This document shows, one piece after another, positions 1 through 9,754 of a stretch of DNA of 42,475 nt. This DNA comes from an uncultured Thermomicrobiales bacterium. Lineage in GTDB: Bacteria; Chloroflexota; Chloroflexia; Thermomicrobiales; UBA6265. The translations under genes and the position numbers were made by a program. Within the stretch, counting starts at the first letter, position 1; every line of letters starts with the position of its first letter. The stretch lies in the NCBI GenBank assembly GCA_902806405.1, contig CADCWL010000029.1, forward strand, positions 1 through 42,475. The letters run 5' to 3'. The notes below the pieces were generated by a model that searched no databases, was not told the DNA's origin, and saw only the letters and a list, made by a program, of their open reading frames with translations.

Positions 1-252
1 GAACGCCTCCTCGACCGCGAGGCGGAGGCGAGCCAGGTCGTGGGCGTCGCGGCCGACGACGGCGTCCCGGGCGCGCGCGAGGTGCCGAAGTGTGCCTTCC
101 CCGCCGTGCGTCTCGGCGGCGCCGGTCAGGCCGTCCTCGCCGACCAGCTCGACGACGGAGCGGAGAGCGTACGGCGCGTGGAGGCCGTAGGAGCTGAGGA
201 GCGGCGGGTCCGCCATCGCGATCGGGGTCACGCGCAGGTCGACGATCTTCAT
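1..252 (-). CDS. Enolase-superfamily sugar-acid dehydratase (glucarate dehydratase-like), N-terminal part, truncated by window edge
   Basis: Reverse-strand translation MKIVDLRVTPIAMADPPLLSSYGLHAPYALRSVVELVGEDGLTGAAETHGGEGTLRHLARARD resembles the glucarate dehydratase N-terminal capping domain; start at 252. Confidence 0.7.
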   Translation of the reverse strand, partial: MKIVDLRVTPIAMADPPLLSSYGLHAPYALRSVVELVGEDGLTGAAETHGGEGTLRHLARARDAVVGRDAHDLARLRLAVEEAF

Positions 253-332
253 CCGTCACCCATCCCTTCCTAGCGGTGGCGGAGGGGCCGCCGACCCGGA
301 GGTCCTTCGCCCACCCCGATGTCCACGGGCGC

Positions 333-381
333 GGGCTGAAGATCCCCCTCGGAACCCACGAAGCCCTACTGGGGGCTGAGG
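333..381 (+). repeat. Dispersed intergenic hairpin repeat, copy 1
   Basis: GGGCTGAAGATCCCCCTCGGAACCCACGAAGCCCTACTGGGGGCTGAG; shares CACGAAGC...CTGGGGGCTGAG core with 11555-11600. Confidence 0.5.
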
Positions 382-510
382 AGTGGCCAAGTTTCGCGGG
401 CGTTCATCCTGCGTCCGTCCGACTCGGCTCTTCGTGCGTTTACGGCGACGGGGTCGGTTGGTATGCTGCCTGCCGGGATCGGGATCATAGCGCTGCGGGA
501 GGAGGGGCGC

Positions 511-1245
511 GTGACGGAGCCGACGCCGCTGCCGCGGGAGGTGCTCGACGCGCTGCGGCGGGCGAGCACCGCGACGATCACGACGCAGCTCTTTCAGCGC
601 GGGCTGCGGAACCAGTTCCTGAACAGGCTCTTGCCGCTCAACCCGAGCCACTGCCGGTTCGTCGGCGAGGCGGTTACGCTGCGCAACATCCCGATGCGGG
701 AGGACCTCGACCGGCTCGACGTCTTTCGCGACCCGGAGCATCCCCAGCGCAAGGCGATCGAGTCGGTCGGTCCGGGCCAGGTGCTGGTCGTCGACTGCCG
801 GGGTGACGTCCGGGCCGCCTCGGGCGGGAACATCCTGATGACCCGGCTGCGGGTGCGCGGGGCGGCCGGCTTCGTCAGCGACGGGGCGGTGCGCGACTCG
901 CCGGAGATTGCCGGGCAAGCCTTCCCCGCCTTCGTCGCCGGGCGGTCGGCGAACCTGAACCTGGCGGTCCACCACGCCGTCGACATCAACGTCCCGATCG
1001 CGTGCGCCGGGGTGCCCGTCTTTCCCGGCGACGTCGTCGTTGGCGACGAGGAGGGGGTGGTCGTCGTGCCGCGCCACCTGGCCGAGGAGGTGGCCGAGCC
1101 GGCCGCCGAGCAGGAGGAGCTGGAGCGCTTCGTCCTTGAGAAGGTCGAAGGGGGCGCGCCGCTAGCCGGCACCTACCCGCCGAACGAGCGGACCCTGGCC
1201 GAGTACGAGCGGTGGCGGACGGAGCGGGCGGCCGAGCGAGGGTAG
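511..1245 (+). CDS. RraA-family protein (HMG/CHA aldolase or RraA-like)
   Basis: GTG start after GGGAGGAGGGG; TATITTQLFQRGLRNQFL...GFVSDGAVRDSPEIA...INVPIACAGVPVFPGDVVVGDEEGVVVVP matches RraA-like fold motifs. Confidence 0.85.
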   Translation: MTEPTPLPREVLDALRRASTATITTQLFQRGLRNQFLNRLLPLNPSHCRFVGEAVTLRNIPMREDLDRLDVFRDPEHPQRKAIESVGPGQVLVVDCRGDVRAASGGNILMTRLRVRGAAGFVSDGAVRDSPEIAGQAFPAFVAGRSANLNLAVHHAVDINVPIACAGVPVFPGDVVVGDEEGVVVVPRHLAEEVAEPAAEQEELERFVLEKVEGGAPLAGTYPPNERTLAEYERWRTERAAERG

Positions 1246-1290
1246 CCCGGAGGTGCGGGGCATCGCCTTCGGTGCGGAGAGGGGATCGGG

Positions 1291-2226
1291 TTGGTTCACC
1301 CGCGACCGTTCCGGTTCGGCGTCCAGGGACGGTCGATGGGGCCGCGCGACGAGTGGCTGGCGATGGTCCGCCGGACGGAGGGGCTCGGCTACTCCAGCTA
1401 CCTGGCGCTCGACCACCTCGTCCGCGGACTCGACCCGGTCGCCTCGTTGACGGCGGCGGCGATGGCGACGACGACCCTGCGTGTCGGCGGCTTCGTCTTC
1501 GACAACGACTTCCGGCACCCGGCGTTCCTGGCAAAGGCGGCGGCGACGATCGACGTCCTCTCCGGCGGGCGGTTCGAACTGGGAATCGGCGCCGGTTGGC
1601 TGCGGGAGGAGTACGACCAGAGCGGGATCCCCTTCGACCCCGCCGGCGTTCGGATCGACCGGATGACGGAGGCGGTCCACCTCCTCAAGCGCATCTTCAG
1701 GGAGGAGCACCCCGTTTCCTTTGCGGGGGAGCACTACGCGGTGACCAACCTGGTCTGCCCGCCGCGCCCGGTTCAACGGCCGTATCCGCCCTTCCTGATC
1801 GGCGGCGGCGGTCCCCGTGTCCTCTCGGTCGCGGGGCGGGAGGGGGACATCGTCGGGATCACGACCCGGGCGCGCCGCGACGGTACCAAGGAGACGAGCG
1901 ACCTGACGGCCGCCGCTACTGACCAGAAGATCGCCTGGGTGCGCGAGGCGGCCGGCGAGCGGTTCGACCAGATCGAGCTGAACGTCGTCGTCGGCGACGT
2001 GGTCTCCACGGCCGACGGCCGGGTCGAGGCGGAACGGCTCGCAGCACGGTACGGCGTCACGGCGGCGGAGATTCTGGAGTCGCCGCAGGTCCTAATCGGG
2101 AGCGTCGACGAGATGGTCGAGCGGCTCCTGGAGCGGCGAGAGCGGTTCGGCTTCTCCTACGTGGTGGTGACGGAGCCGAACCTGGAGGCGCTGGCACCGG
2201 TGGTGGCCCGGCTCGCCGGCGCCTGA
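1291..2226 (+). CDS. LLM-class flavin/F420-dependent oxidoreductase (TIGR03621-like)
   Basis: FRFGVQ...YLALDHL...LSGGRFELGIGAGWLREEY motifs of luciferase-like monooxygenases; exact start uncertain (TTG). Confidence 0.8.
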   Translation: MVHPRPFRFGVQGRSMGPRDEWLAMVRRTEGLGYSSYLALDHLVRGLDPVASLTAAAMATTTLRVGGFVFDNDFRHPAFLAKAAATIDVLSGGRFELGIGAGWLREEYDQSGIPFDPAGVRIDRMTEAVHLLKRIFREEHPVSFAGEHYAVTNLVCPPRPVQRPYPPFLIGGGGPRVLSVAGREGDIVGITTRARRDGTKETSDLTAAATDQKIAWVREAAGERFDQIELNVVVGDVVSTADGRVEAERLAARYGVTAAEILESPQVLIGSVDEMVERLLERRERFGFSYVVVTEPNLEALAPVVARLAGA

Positions 2227-2298
2227 CACCGGTCGGAGACCGGTAGGCGGCCAAAGACGAGGGCGCGCGGCGGTGGCGGCGGGCGAGGAGGCGGAGGG

Positions 2299-3963
2299 AT
2301 GGCCGAGGTGCGCGCCGGGGTCGCGGCGGCGCGGGTGCTCCGGGATCGGGGGGTCAGGTTCGCCTTCGGCGTGCCGGGCGAGAGCTTCCTGGGGTTGCTC
2401 GACGCGCTGCGCGAGACGCCCGAGATCCGGCTCGTCGCCACCCGACACGAGGGCGGGGCGGCGTTCATGGCGGAGGCGGTCGGCAAACTGACCGGCGTCC
2501 CGGCCATCTGCATGGGCACCCGCGGCGTCGGCTCGGCCAACCTTGCAATCGGCGTCCACACCGCCTACCAGGACTCTACGCCGCTGATCGCCCTCGTCGG
2601 CCAGGTGGAGACGCCGTTCCGGCACCGGGAGGCGCTCCAGGAGGTGGAGCTCGCGTCGTTCCTGGGTCCGATCACCAAGTGGGCGGTCGAGGCGCCGAGC
2701 GGCGGGCGGCTTCCCGACCTGGTCGCGGAAGCCTATCGACGGAGCGTCGCGGGGCGCCCCGGTCCGGTCGCCGTTGCTCTCCGGGGGGACATCCTGGACG
2801 AGCCGGCGCGGGCCGATCTGCCTCCGCCCACGGCGGCGCCCACGGCGGCGCCCCGACCCGGTGAGGCCGCGGCGATCGTGGCCCTGCTTGCCGCCGCACG
2901 CCGCCCGCTCGTGATCGCCGGCGGCGGCGTGCTACGCTCGGGAGCCTCCGATCGCCTGGTCGAGCTGGCGGAGCGGCTGGGGCTGCCGGTGGTGACCGCG
3001 TTCCGTCGCCACGACGCCTTCCCGAACCACCACCCCCTCTACCTCGGCCCGCTCTCCTTCGGCGCGCCCCCCTCCGTTGCCGAGCGGGCACGGGCGGCGG
3101 ACGTGATGTTGGCGATCGGCACCCGGCTCTCGGAGCTGACCACGCTCGGCTACACCGTCCCCGCCCCGGGCGCGACCTTGATCCACGTCGACGTCGCGCC
3201 GGAGGTGTTAGGCCGCAGCGTTCCGGCCCGCCACGCCGTCGCCGCCGACGCCGCCGAGACGATCGCCGCCTTGCTCGCTCAAGCCCCGGCTGGTGTCGAT
3301 CCCGATCGGACGGCGGCCAACGCGCGCGACCGCGCCGTGTACGAGGCTGCATCCTTCCCTCCCTCGACAAGCACCGTCGCCGACGGCGTCGACCCGGCGC
3401 TCGTCGTCGCGGAGCTGCAGCGGCGGCTGCCGGTGGAGGCGATTCTGACCAGCGACGCCGGCAACTTCTGGGGTTGGTTCGCCCGCTTCTACCGCTTCCG
3501 GCGACCGGGAACGCTCCTCGGGCCGACCTCTGGGGCGATGGGTTACGCCGTCCCGGCTGCGGTTGCCGCGGCGCTGGTGCGCAGCGGCGCGGCGCCGGTG
3601 GTGGCGCTGGCGGGGGACGGCGGCTTCCTAATGACCGGCGGCGAGCTGGCGGTCGCCGCCCAGCACGGGTTGAAGGTTACGTGCGTCGTTTTCGACGACG
3701 CGCTCTACGGGACGATCCGGCTGCACCAGGAGCGGGCCTATCCGGGCCGGGTCGCCGGCACCGAGCTCTGGAGCCCCGATTTCGTCCGCTACGCGGAAGC
3801 GTTCGGCGGCCTCGGCGTCCGTATCGAGCGGAACGAGGAGATCGTCGACGGCGTCCGGGCGGCGCTGGCCCACCCCGGCATCGCGATCCTCCACGTTGTC
3901 GTCGCGCGGGAGACGATCGCCGTCGGGCAATCGCTCGGTAGGGTGTCCGGGCGGGCGGGGTAG
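2299..3963 (+). CDS. Thiamine pyrophosphate-dependent enzyme (acetolactate synthase-like)
   Basis: GVRFAFGVPGESFLGLLDAL N-terminus; central TPP-enzyme domain; C-terminal GAMGYAVPAAVAAAL...VVALAGDGGFLMTGGELAVAAQHGLKVTCVVFDD TPP motif. Confidence 0.9.
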   Translation: MAEVRAGVAAARVLRDRGVRFAFGVPGESFLGLLDALRETPEIRLVATRHEGGAAFMAEAVGKLTGVPAICMGTRGVGSANLAIGVHTAYQDSTPLIALVGQVETPFRHREALQEVELASFLGPITKWAVEAPSGGRLPDLVAEAYRRSVAGRPGPVAVALRGDILDEPARADLPPPTAAPTAAPRPGEAAAIVALLAAARRPLVIAGGGVLRSGASDRLVELAERLGLPVVTAFRRHDAFPNHHPLYLGPLSFGAPPSVAERARAADVMLAIGTRLSELTTLGYTVPAPGATLIHVDVAPEVLGRSVPARHAVAADAAETIAALLAQAPAGVDPDRTAANARDRAVYEAASFPPSTSTVADGVDPALVVAELQRRLPVEAILTSDAGNFWGWFARFYRFRRPGTLLGPTSGAMGYAVPAAVAAALVRSGAAPVVALAGDGGFLMTGGELAVAAQHGLKVTCVVFDDALYGTIRLHQERAYPGRVAGTELWSPDFVRYAEAFGGLGVRIERNEEIVDGVRAALAHPGIAILHVVVARETIAVGQSLGRVSGRAG

Positions 3964-3976
3964 GCCTAATGCAGCG

Positions 3977-4870
3977 CTACCTCGCCGTCGCCGGTTCGGC
4001 GAGCGCGGTGGCTAGGGCCGCCACGACGCCGGCCAGGTCCCGGTTCGGGTCGCGGCTCTCCGGAGACTCGGTGCCGATCGGCGTGGCGGCGACGAAGCGG
4101 TAGACGTCGGCGGCGCCGGTCAGGATGTTCGGGGTTAGGCCGAGGTCGGCGAAGCAGGTGGCAATCTCCTCCATCTCGCCGACCCAGCGGTACGCCTTCG
4201 GCGGCATCGTCGGCACCGACCGCTCCAGCCAGGCGAGAACGTCCGGGATGCTCTCCCGCTGCTCGGCGCGGAGCGTCTCCTCTAGCCCCATCAGGCGGGC
4301 CGCGGTCAGCAGCTCCGTGCCGAGCGCCTGGAGCCCCTTGGTCAGCGCGCCGTAGCACATCTTCAAGCCGGAGGCCTGGCCGATCTCGTCGCCGATGACG
4401 CGGACGTCGAGGCCGAAGCCCGAAAGCTCGGCGAACGCCGCCGCCCCGGGGCCGGAGGCGTAGAAGTGCGTGCCGGGCTGCCGCGGCGGCGGCCCGACAA
4501 TGCCGACGTCGGCAAAGCGGCCGCCGGCGCCGAGGATCGTGTCGCCGATGGCGCGGACCGAGCTCGGGGCGATCGCGTTGCAGTCGGCGTAGAGGAGGTC
4601 GGCGCCAGTGGCTTGGATCGCGAGCGCGACGTCCGCTGCCACCACCCGCGCCTTCGCCGGCACGAGGACGCAGAGGAGAAGATCGGCCTCGCGCACCAGT
4701 TCCTTGAGGCCGGCGGTGTCCTCCATGCCGGCCCGCTCCGCCAACTCCCGCGAGCGCTCGCTGCGGCCACCGAGGTGGGTGACGACCCGCAGGCCGTTCG
4801 CGCGCAGCACGCCGCCGATCGAGTGCCCCATGTCGCCGGGGCTGAGCACGCCGACGGTGGTCGGTGCCAT
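3977..4870 (-). CDS. NAD(P)-dependent oxidoreductase (6-phosphogluconate/3-hydroxyisobutyrate dehydrogenase-like, DUF1932 C-terminal)
   Basis: MAPTTVGVLSPGDMGHSIGGVLRANGLRV Rossmann start; YGALTKGLQALGTELL...C-terminal DUF1932-like. Confidence 0.8.
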   Translation of the reverse strand: MAPTTVGVLSPGDMGHSIGGVLRANGLRVVTHLGGRSERSRELAERAGMEDTAGLKELVREADLLLCVLVPAKARVVAADVALAIQATGADLLYADCNAIAPSSVRAIGDTILGAGGRFADVGIVGPPPRQPGTHFYASGPGAAAFAELSGFGLDVRVIGDEIGQASGLKMCYGALTKGLQALGTELLTAARLMGLEETLRAEQRESIPDVLAWLERSVPTMPPKAYRWVGEMEEIATCFADLGLTPNILTGAADVYRFVAATPIGTESPESRDPNRDLAGVVAALATALAEPATAR

Positions 4871-5039
4871 GGCGGTCGCTCCTTGCCGATGATCGGAAGG
4901 TCGGGGATGCTCGGCTACCGTAAGGGCACTCGCCGGCCGTGGCAAGGGGGCCGACGCCGCGACCGCTCCGGTTGGGAAGGGTGCTGCGGGGAAGCGTCCG
5001 AATGCGGGGACGGCTCGGGGCGGGCTCGTGCTTCCCGTG

Positions 5040-5930
5040 TTACCCGGTGCCGGCCCCTGCCATCCCGGCCCGGAGGCCGGCGACGGCGTCGATGACGGCC
5101 GCGCGGTCGACGCCGGTCTCGATGCCCTGGCGATCAAGGAAGGCGACCAGTTCCTCCGTCGCGAGGTTGCCGGGGGCGCCCGGGGCGAAGGGGCAGCCGC
5201 CGAGACCGCCGGCGGCGCCGTCGAAGACGGTGATGCCGCGGGCGAGGCCGGCGGCAACGTTCGCGATAGCCCGGCCGCGGGTGTCGTGGAAGTGGAGCGC
5301 GAGCCGGTCGACCGGGAGATGCGCCAGCGCGACGTCGAGGAGGGCGTCGACCGCCTCCGGCGTCGCGGCGCCGATGGTGTCGGCGAGCGCCACCTCGGCG
5401 CAGCCGAGATCGAGCAGCCGCCGCGCGACCCCGAGCACGGCCGCCGGGGCGACCGCCCCCTCGTACGGACAGCCGAAGGCGACGGAGACGTAGCCGCGGA
5501 CCCAGAGCCCCTCGGCGCGGGCACGGGCGACGACCGGACCGAAGCGGGCGAACGTCTCCTCGATCGAACCGCGGACGTTCGCTTGGGCAAACGCCTCGGT
5601 GGCGGCGGTGAAGAGGGCGATCGCCGGGACCCCGGCCGCCAGCGCCCGCTCCAGGCCGCGGGGGTTTGGCACCAGGGCCGGGTAGCGCACGCCGGGGCGG
5701 CGACGGACGGCGCGCACGACCGCGTCGGCGTCGGCGAGCTGCGGGACGGCGGCCGGATTGACGAAGCTCGTCGTCTCGACGGTCGGCAAGCCGGCCGCGG
5801 CAAGCGCCTCGACGAAGGCGACCTTGACGGCGGTTGGCACGCGGGCTGGTTCGTTCTGGAGGCCGTCCCGCGGCCCGACCTCGACGACCGTCACCCGCCG
5901 CGGCGCGCCCCCCGCCCGCTCCTCCGTCAT
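5040..5930 (-). CDS. Hydroxymethylglutaryl-CoA lyase
   Basis: VTVVEVGPRDGLQNEPARVPTAVKVAFVEALAAAGLPTVETTSFVNPAAVPQLADA is diagnostic; start overlaps the stop of the upstream gene (ATGA). Confidence 0.93.
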   Translation of the reverse strand: MTEERAGGAPRRVTVVEVGPRDGLQNEPARVPTAVKVAFVEALAAAGLPTVETTSFVNPAAVPQLADADAVVRAVRRRPGVRYPALVPNPRGLERALAAGVPAIALFTAATEAFAQANVRGSIEETFARFGPVVARARAEGLWVRGYVSVAFGCPYEGAVAPAAVLGVARRLLDLGCAEVALADTIGAATPEAVDALLDVALAHLPVDRLALHFHDTRGRAIANVAAGLARGITVFDGAAGGLGGCPFAPGAPGNLATEELVAFLDRQGIETGVDRAAVIDAVAGLRAGMAGAGTG

Positions 5931-7942
5931 CGCGACCCTCCGCCGCGCTCGCCGGCCGCTGCCGGTTCCGGCTCCTCGTCCAGGTCGAGCTCGACGAGGA
6001 CGTCGCCGGCTTCGACCTGCTCGTCGGGGCGGCGGTGAACGGCACGGACGACACCGGCCGCCGGTGCGTCGCAGGCGAGCTCGATCTTCATCGACGAGAG
6101 GGTGACGAGCGGCGTGCCGGCCGCGACGCGGTCGCCGACCGTGACGTCGACGCGCAGGACCCGCCCCGGCAGGGGGGCACGGACGCGCCCGTCGCCGCGG
6201 ACGCCGCTCGATCGCCCGAGCGTCGGCGGCAGGGGGCCGGCTCGCAACCGCCAGCGGCCGCCGGCGCCGGCGACCTCCAAGCCGTCTCCCTCCTCGACGA
6301 CGGCGACGCGGGCGACCTGGTTGCCGAGGGCGACGGACCAGACCCCGTCCGCGCCGCGCCACCAGCGTAGCGGTTGCTCGTCGTCGCCGAGGCGGACCAG
6401 CCAGTGGTCGCGGTCCCCGTCGCCGCGGACGGCGGCGCGCTCCTCCCAGGCTTCGGCCTCGTCGTCGCCGTGGAAGGCGAGCGAGGCGGTGCCGGCGAGG
6501 CGGAAGGGGCCGATCGCGGCCCAGGGGTTGTCGCTCGGCGGCCGGTCGAGGGCGTGGGCGACCGCCGCCGCGAGCGCCGTGGTGCGCGGCGGGCGCGGGG
6601 TGGGAACCCGGGCTGCCGTCGCCGTCGTCGTCCGGCCGGTTGCCATCTCGGGATGGGAGAGCGCGGCGAGGAGCCAGGGGACGTTGGTCGCGACGCCGGC
6701 GACGACGGTGCGATCGAGGGCATCGCGCAGGGCGGCGAGGGCGGCGTCGCGGTCGGGGCCGTGGGCGATCAGCTTCGCCAGGAGCGGGTCGTAGGCGGCG
6801 GGGACGGCGTCGCCCGAGGCGTAGCCGGCGTCGACACGGACGTCGGGCCGCACCGGCCAGGCGACGGTTCGCAGCGTGCCGGGGCTGGGCAGGAAGTCGG
6901 CCGCCGGGTCCTCGGCGTAGACCCGCGCCTCGACGGCGTGGCCCCGGGGCGCGGGGGCGTCGTGCGCGGGGAGGCCGTCGCCGGCCGCGACCCGGAGCTG
7001 CCAGGCGACGAGGTCGATTCCGGCGACGAGCTCCGTGACCGGGTGCTCGACCTGGAGGCGGGGGTTGATCTCCAAGAAGGCGAGGGTGCCGTCGGCGCCG
7101 AGGAGGAACTCGCAGGTGGCGACCCCGGAGAGGCCGACGGCGCGGGCGAGGGCGGTCGCGTGGTCGTGAAGGGCGCGGCGGGCGTCGGCGGCGAGGTTTG
7201 GGGCGGGTGCCTCCTCGACGACCTTCTGGTGGCGGCGCTGGAGGGAGCAGTCGCGGTCACCGAGGACGAGGACGGCGGTGCCTGCGGCGACGACCTGGAC
7301 CTCGACGTGGCGCGGCTCGGTCAGCTCCCGCTCCAAGTAGACGACCGCGCCGGCGCCGGACGCGGCGGCCTCCCGCCGGGCCGCCGCCACGGCGGCGGCA
7401 AGTGCCGCCGCGTCGCCAACGCGGCGCATGCCGCGGCCACCGCCCGCGCCCGCCGGCTTGACGAGGAGCGGAAAGCCGACCTGTGCGGCGGCACGGTCCC
7501 AGCCGGCCGGGTCGTCGCCGAGGGGGAGGCTGGCGGGGAGCGTCGGCACCCCGGCAGCCCTGGCCGCGTGGAGGGTAGCGATCTTGTCGCCGCAGAGGGC
7601 GAGCGTCTCGGGGGATGGGCCGACGAAGCGGATGCCGGCGGCGGCGCAGGCGGCGGCGAGCTCGGAGCGCTCGCTGAGGAAGCCGTAACCTGGGTGGAGC
7701 AACCCCGCTCCGGCCCGCTGCGCCGCCGCGACGACGCGGGCGGCGTCGAGCTCCGCCCCCGCCTCGCCGACGACCTCGACGCGGCCAACCTGGCGCGCGG
7801 CGTAGCCGTCCCGGTCCGGCTCGCCGAGGAGCAGGATCGGGGTCGCCCCCAGGCGGCGGCAGGTCGCCGCGATGCGGACGGCGATCTCGCCCCGATTCGC
7901 GATCGCGATCCGGGCGCCCGGGAGCGGGGTTACGTCGGACAT
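5927..7942 (-). CDS. Acyl-CoA carboxylase alpha subunit (biotin carboxylase plus biotin carboxyl carrier; probably methylcrotonoyl-CoA carboxylase alpha)
   Basis: RIAIANRGEIAVRI...LEINPRLQVEHPVTE...C-terminal LSSMKIELACDAPAAGVV biotin attachment (variant of the MKM motif). Confidence 0.92.
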   Translation of the reverse strand: MSDVTPLPGARIAIANRGEIAVRIAATCRRLGATPILLLGEPDRDGYAARQVGRVEVVGEAGAELDAARVVAAAQRAGAGLLHPGYGFLSERSELAAACAAAGIRFVGPSPETLALCGDKIATLHAARAAGVPTLPASLPLGDDPAGWDRAAAQVGFPLLVKPAGAGGGRGMRRVGDAAALAAAVAAARREAAASGAGAVVYLERELTEPRHVEVQVVAAGTAVLVLGDRDCSLQRRHQKVVEEAPAPNLAADARRALHDHATALARAVGLSGVATCEFLLGADGTLAFLEINPRLQVEHPVTELVAGIDLVAWQLRVAAGDGLPAHDAPAPRGHAVEARVYAEDPAADFLPSPGTLRTVAWPVRPDVRVDAGYASGDAVPAAYDPLLAKLIAHGPDRDAALAALRDALDRTVVAGVATNVPWLLAALSHPEMATGRTTTATAARVPTPRPPRTTALAAAVAHALDRPPSDNPWAAIGPFRLAGTASLAFHGDDEAEAWEERAAVRGDGDRDHWLVRLGDDEQPLRWWRGADGVWSVALGNQVARVAVVEEGDGLEVAGAGGRWRLRAGPLPPTLGRSSGVRGDGRVRAPLPGRVLRVDVTVGDRVAAGTPLVTLSSMKIELACDAPAAGVVRAVHRRPDEQVEAGDVLVELDLDEEPEPAAAGERGGGSR

Positions 7943-7958
7943 GGGACCCTCACCCCCG

Positions 7959-7986
7959 CCCCCTCCCCCTCGCGAGGGAGAGGGGT
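7959..7986 (+). repeat. Near-perfect palindrome just upstream of the carboxylase alpha gene
   Basis: CCCCCTCCCCCTCGCGAGGGAGAGGGGT. Confidence 0.45.
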
Positions 7987-8039
7987 GCCGGGTCACGGAC
8001 GACCATCGGCGGGCCCGACGGGGCGGTTTGATCGGGCGC

Positions 8040-8882
8040 TCATGTCGCCTCCGGGGGTGTTGGGACCCACGCCGCGGGGCGCTTCTCCAGGAACGCCCGC
8101 AACCCCTCGCGCCCCTCGTCGCTGGCGAGGCGATCGACGAGGAGCGCGGTGGTGGCGGCGCGCGTCGCCGCCGAGTTGGCCCCGCTTACTGCCACGGGGA
8201 GGCGCTTGATGGCGGCGAGCGCCCCCGGCGCGCCCTGAAGCAGGTCGACGACGGCCTCATCGGCAGCGGCATAGAGTGCGGCAGCGGGGACGACCTGATG
8301 GACCAGCCCGCAGCGTAGTGCCTCCTCGGCGCCGAACGGTGCCGCCCGCAGCATCCGCGCCTTCGCCTCGCGTTCACCGAGGGCGGCAAAGACGTAGGGC
8401 GAGATGACGGCCGGGACGAGGCCGAGACGCGCCTCGCTGAGGGAGAAGCGGGTCCCCTCGGCGGCGAGGGCGACGTCGGCGGCGGAGACCAGGCCGACCC
8501 CGCCGCCATAGGCGGCGCCGTGGACGCGGGCGACGATCGGCGCCGGGCAGGCGGCCATCGTGGCGAGGAGGTCGGCGAGCGCCGCGGCGTCGGCGGCGGC
8601 ATGGCAGTCGGCGGCGGCGGAGGCGAACTCGGCGATGTCGCCGCCGGCGCAGAAGGTCGGCCCGTCGCCGGCGAGGAGAACCACCCGCGTCTCGCCCCCC
8701 TCCTTGATCGCGGCGAAGGCGGCGTGGAGCGCGGCGACGAGCGCGCGCCCGAGGGCGTTGCGGCGGTCCGGGCGGGCCAGGGTGATCCGCCGGACCGGTC
8801 CAGCCTGGACGATCGTCAGGTCGTCGTCCCCGCTCGGGACCGGCAACCCAGCCGCCCCGTCACGCCGCCCCTTGGTCGACAT
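8040..8882 (-). CDS. Enoyl-CoA hydratase/isomerase family (possible methylglutaconyl-CoA hydratase)
   Basis: RNALGRALVAALHAAF...FCAGGDIAEFA...GGGVGLVSAADVALAAEGTRFSLSEARLGLVPAVISPY crotonase motifs. Confidence 0.9.
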   Translation of the reverse strand: MSTKGRRDGAAGLPVPSGDDDLTIVQAGPVRRITLARPDRRNALGRALVAALHAAFAAIKEGGETRVVLLAGDGPTFCAGGDIAEFASAAADCHAAADAAALADLLATMAACPAPIVARVHGAAYGGGVGLVSAADVALAAEGTRFSLSEARLGLVPAVISPYVFAALGEREAKARMLRAAPFGAEEALRCGLVHQVVPAAALYAAADEAVVDLLQGAPGALAAIKRLPVAVSGANSAATRAATTALLVDRLASDEGREGLRAFLEKRPAAWVPTPPEAT

Positions 8883-9658
8883 CAGGCGCCCCTCGAATGG
8901 ATGGTCTGCCCCGTGATCCACCCCCCGGCGTCGCTGGCCAGGAAGAGGATCAGGCGCGCCGCGTCCTCGGGCCCGCCGACCCGGCCGAACCGCATCTCGG
9001 CCAGGATCGCGGCCTTGACCTCCGCCGACATCCAGCCCGTGTCGGTGCCGCCCGGGTCGACCGCGTTGACGGTGATCCCCTTGGCGGCGACCCCGGCCGC
9101 CAGCGACGCGGTGAACGCTTCCACCGCGCCCTTCGACGTCGCGTAGGCGAGCTCGTTCGGCATCGCCCCCACCCCCTGACCCGAGGAGAGGTTGACGATG
9201 CGGCCCCCGGCCCCGCCCGGGTATCGCCGCGCGAATTCGACCGAGAGGAGGGCCATCGCCCTCACGTTGACCGCGTGGTGCGCGTCGAGCGCCGCGGCGT
9301 CCAGCGCCTCGTAGCCGCCGCCGGCGAAGTGGGCCGCGTTGTTGACCAGAATCGACGGCGGCCCGAGCCGCGCCGCCGCCGCGTCCAGCACCTCGACCGC
9401 TGCCGCCGGCCGGGCGAGATCGACCTCCAGCGCCTCCGCCCGCGCGCCCATCCCCCGGAGCTCCTCCGCCAACGCCGCTGGGCCGTCGTCGTCGGCGCCG
9501 TGGGGTTGGGTCCGGTCGAACGGCCGCCAGTGGGTGAACAGCACGCCGGCGCCGTGGACGGCGAAGGCGCGACAGACCGCCGCGCCGATGCCCTGGCGCC
9601 GGCTGGCGCCGGTCACGACGGCGACCCTCCCGGCCAAATCTAGATCGAGCTCGGCCAT
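8882..9658 (-). CDS. SDR-family oxidoreductase
   Basis: RVAVVTGASRRQGIG cofactor motif, VNNAAHF, YATSKGAVEAFT catalytic YxxxK. Confidence 0.92.
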   Translation of the reverse strand: MAELDLDLAGRVAVVTGASRRQGIGAAVCRAFAVHGAGVLFTHWRPFDRTQPHGADDDGPAALAEELRGMGARAEALEVDLARPAAAVEVLDAAAARLGPPSILVNNAAHFAGGGYEALDAAALDAHHAVNVRAMALLSVEFARRYPGGAGGRIVNLSSGQGVGAMPNELAYATSKGAVEAFTASLAAGVAAKGITVNAVDPGGTDTGWMSAEVKAAILAEMRFGRVGGPEDAARLILFLASDAGGWITGQTIHSRGA

Positions 9659-9754
9659 CACCGCATCACCCCTCGCTTCGCGGCCGTCCGTGGCCCCGGT
9701 TTCGACGACCCGTCACGGCCGAACGGGGATGCGGCGTCTCGGAGCCTCAGAGTC

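Noticed and set aside
6374-8209. 611-aa plus-strand ORF
   Set aside because: Antisense to the carboxylase alpha gene with G/R/A-biased composition; a GC artefact
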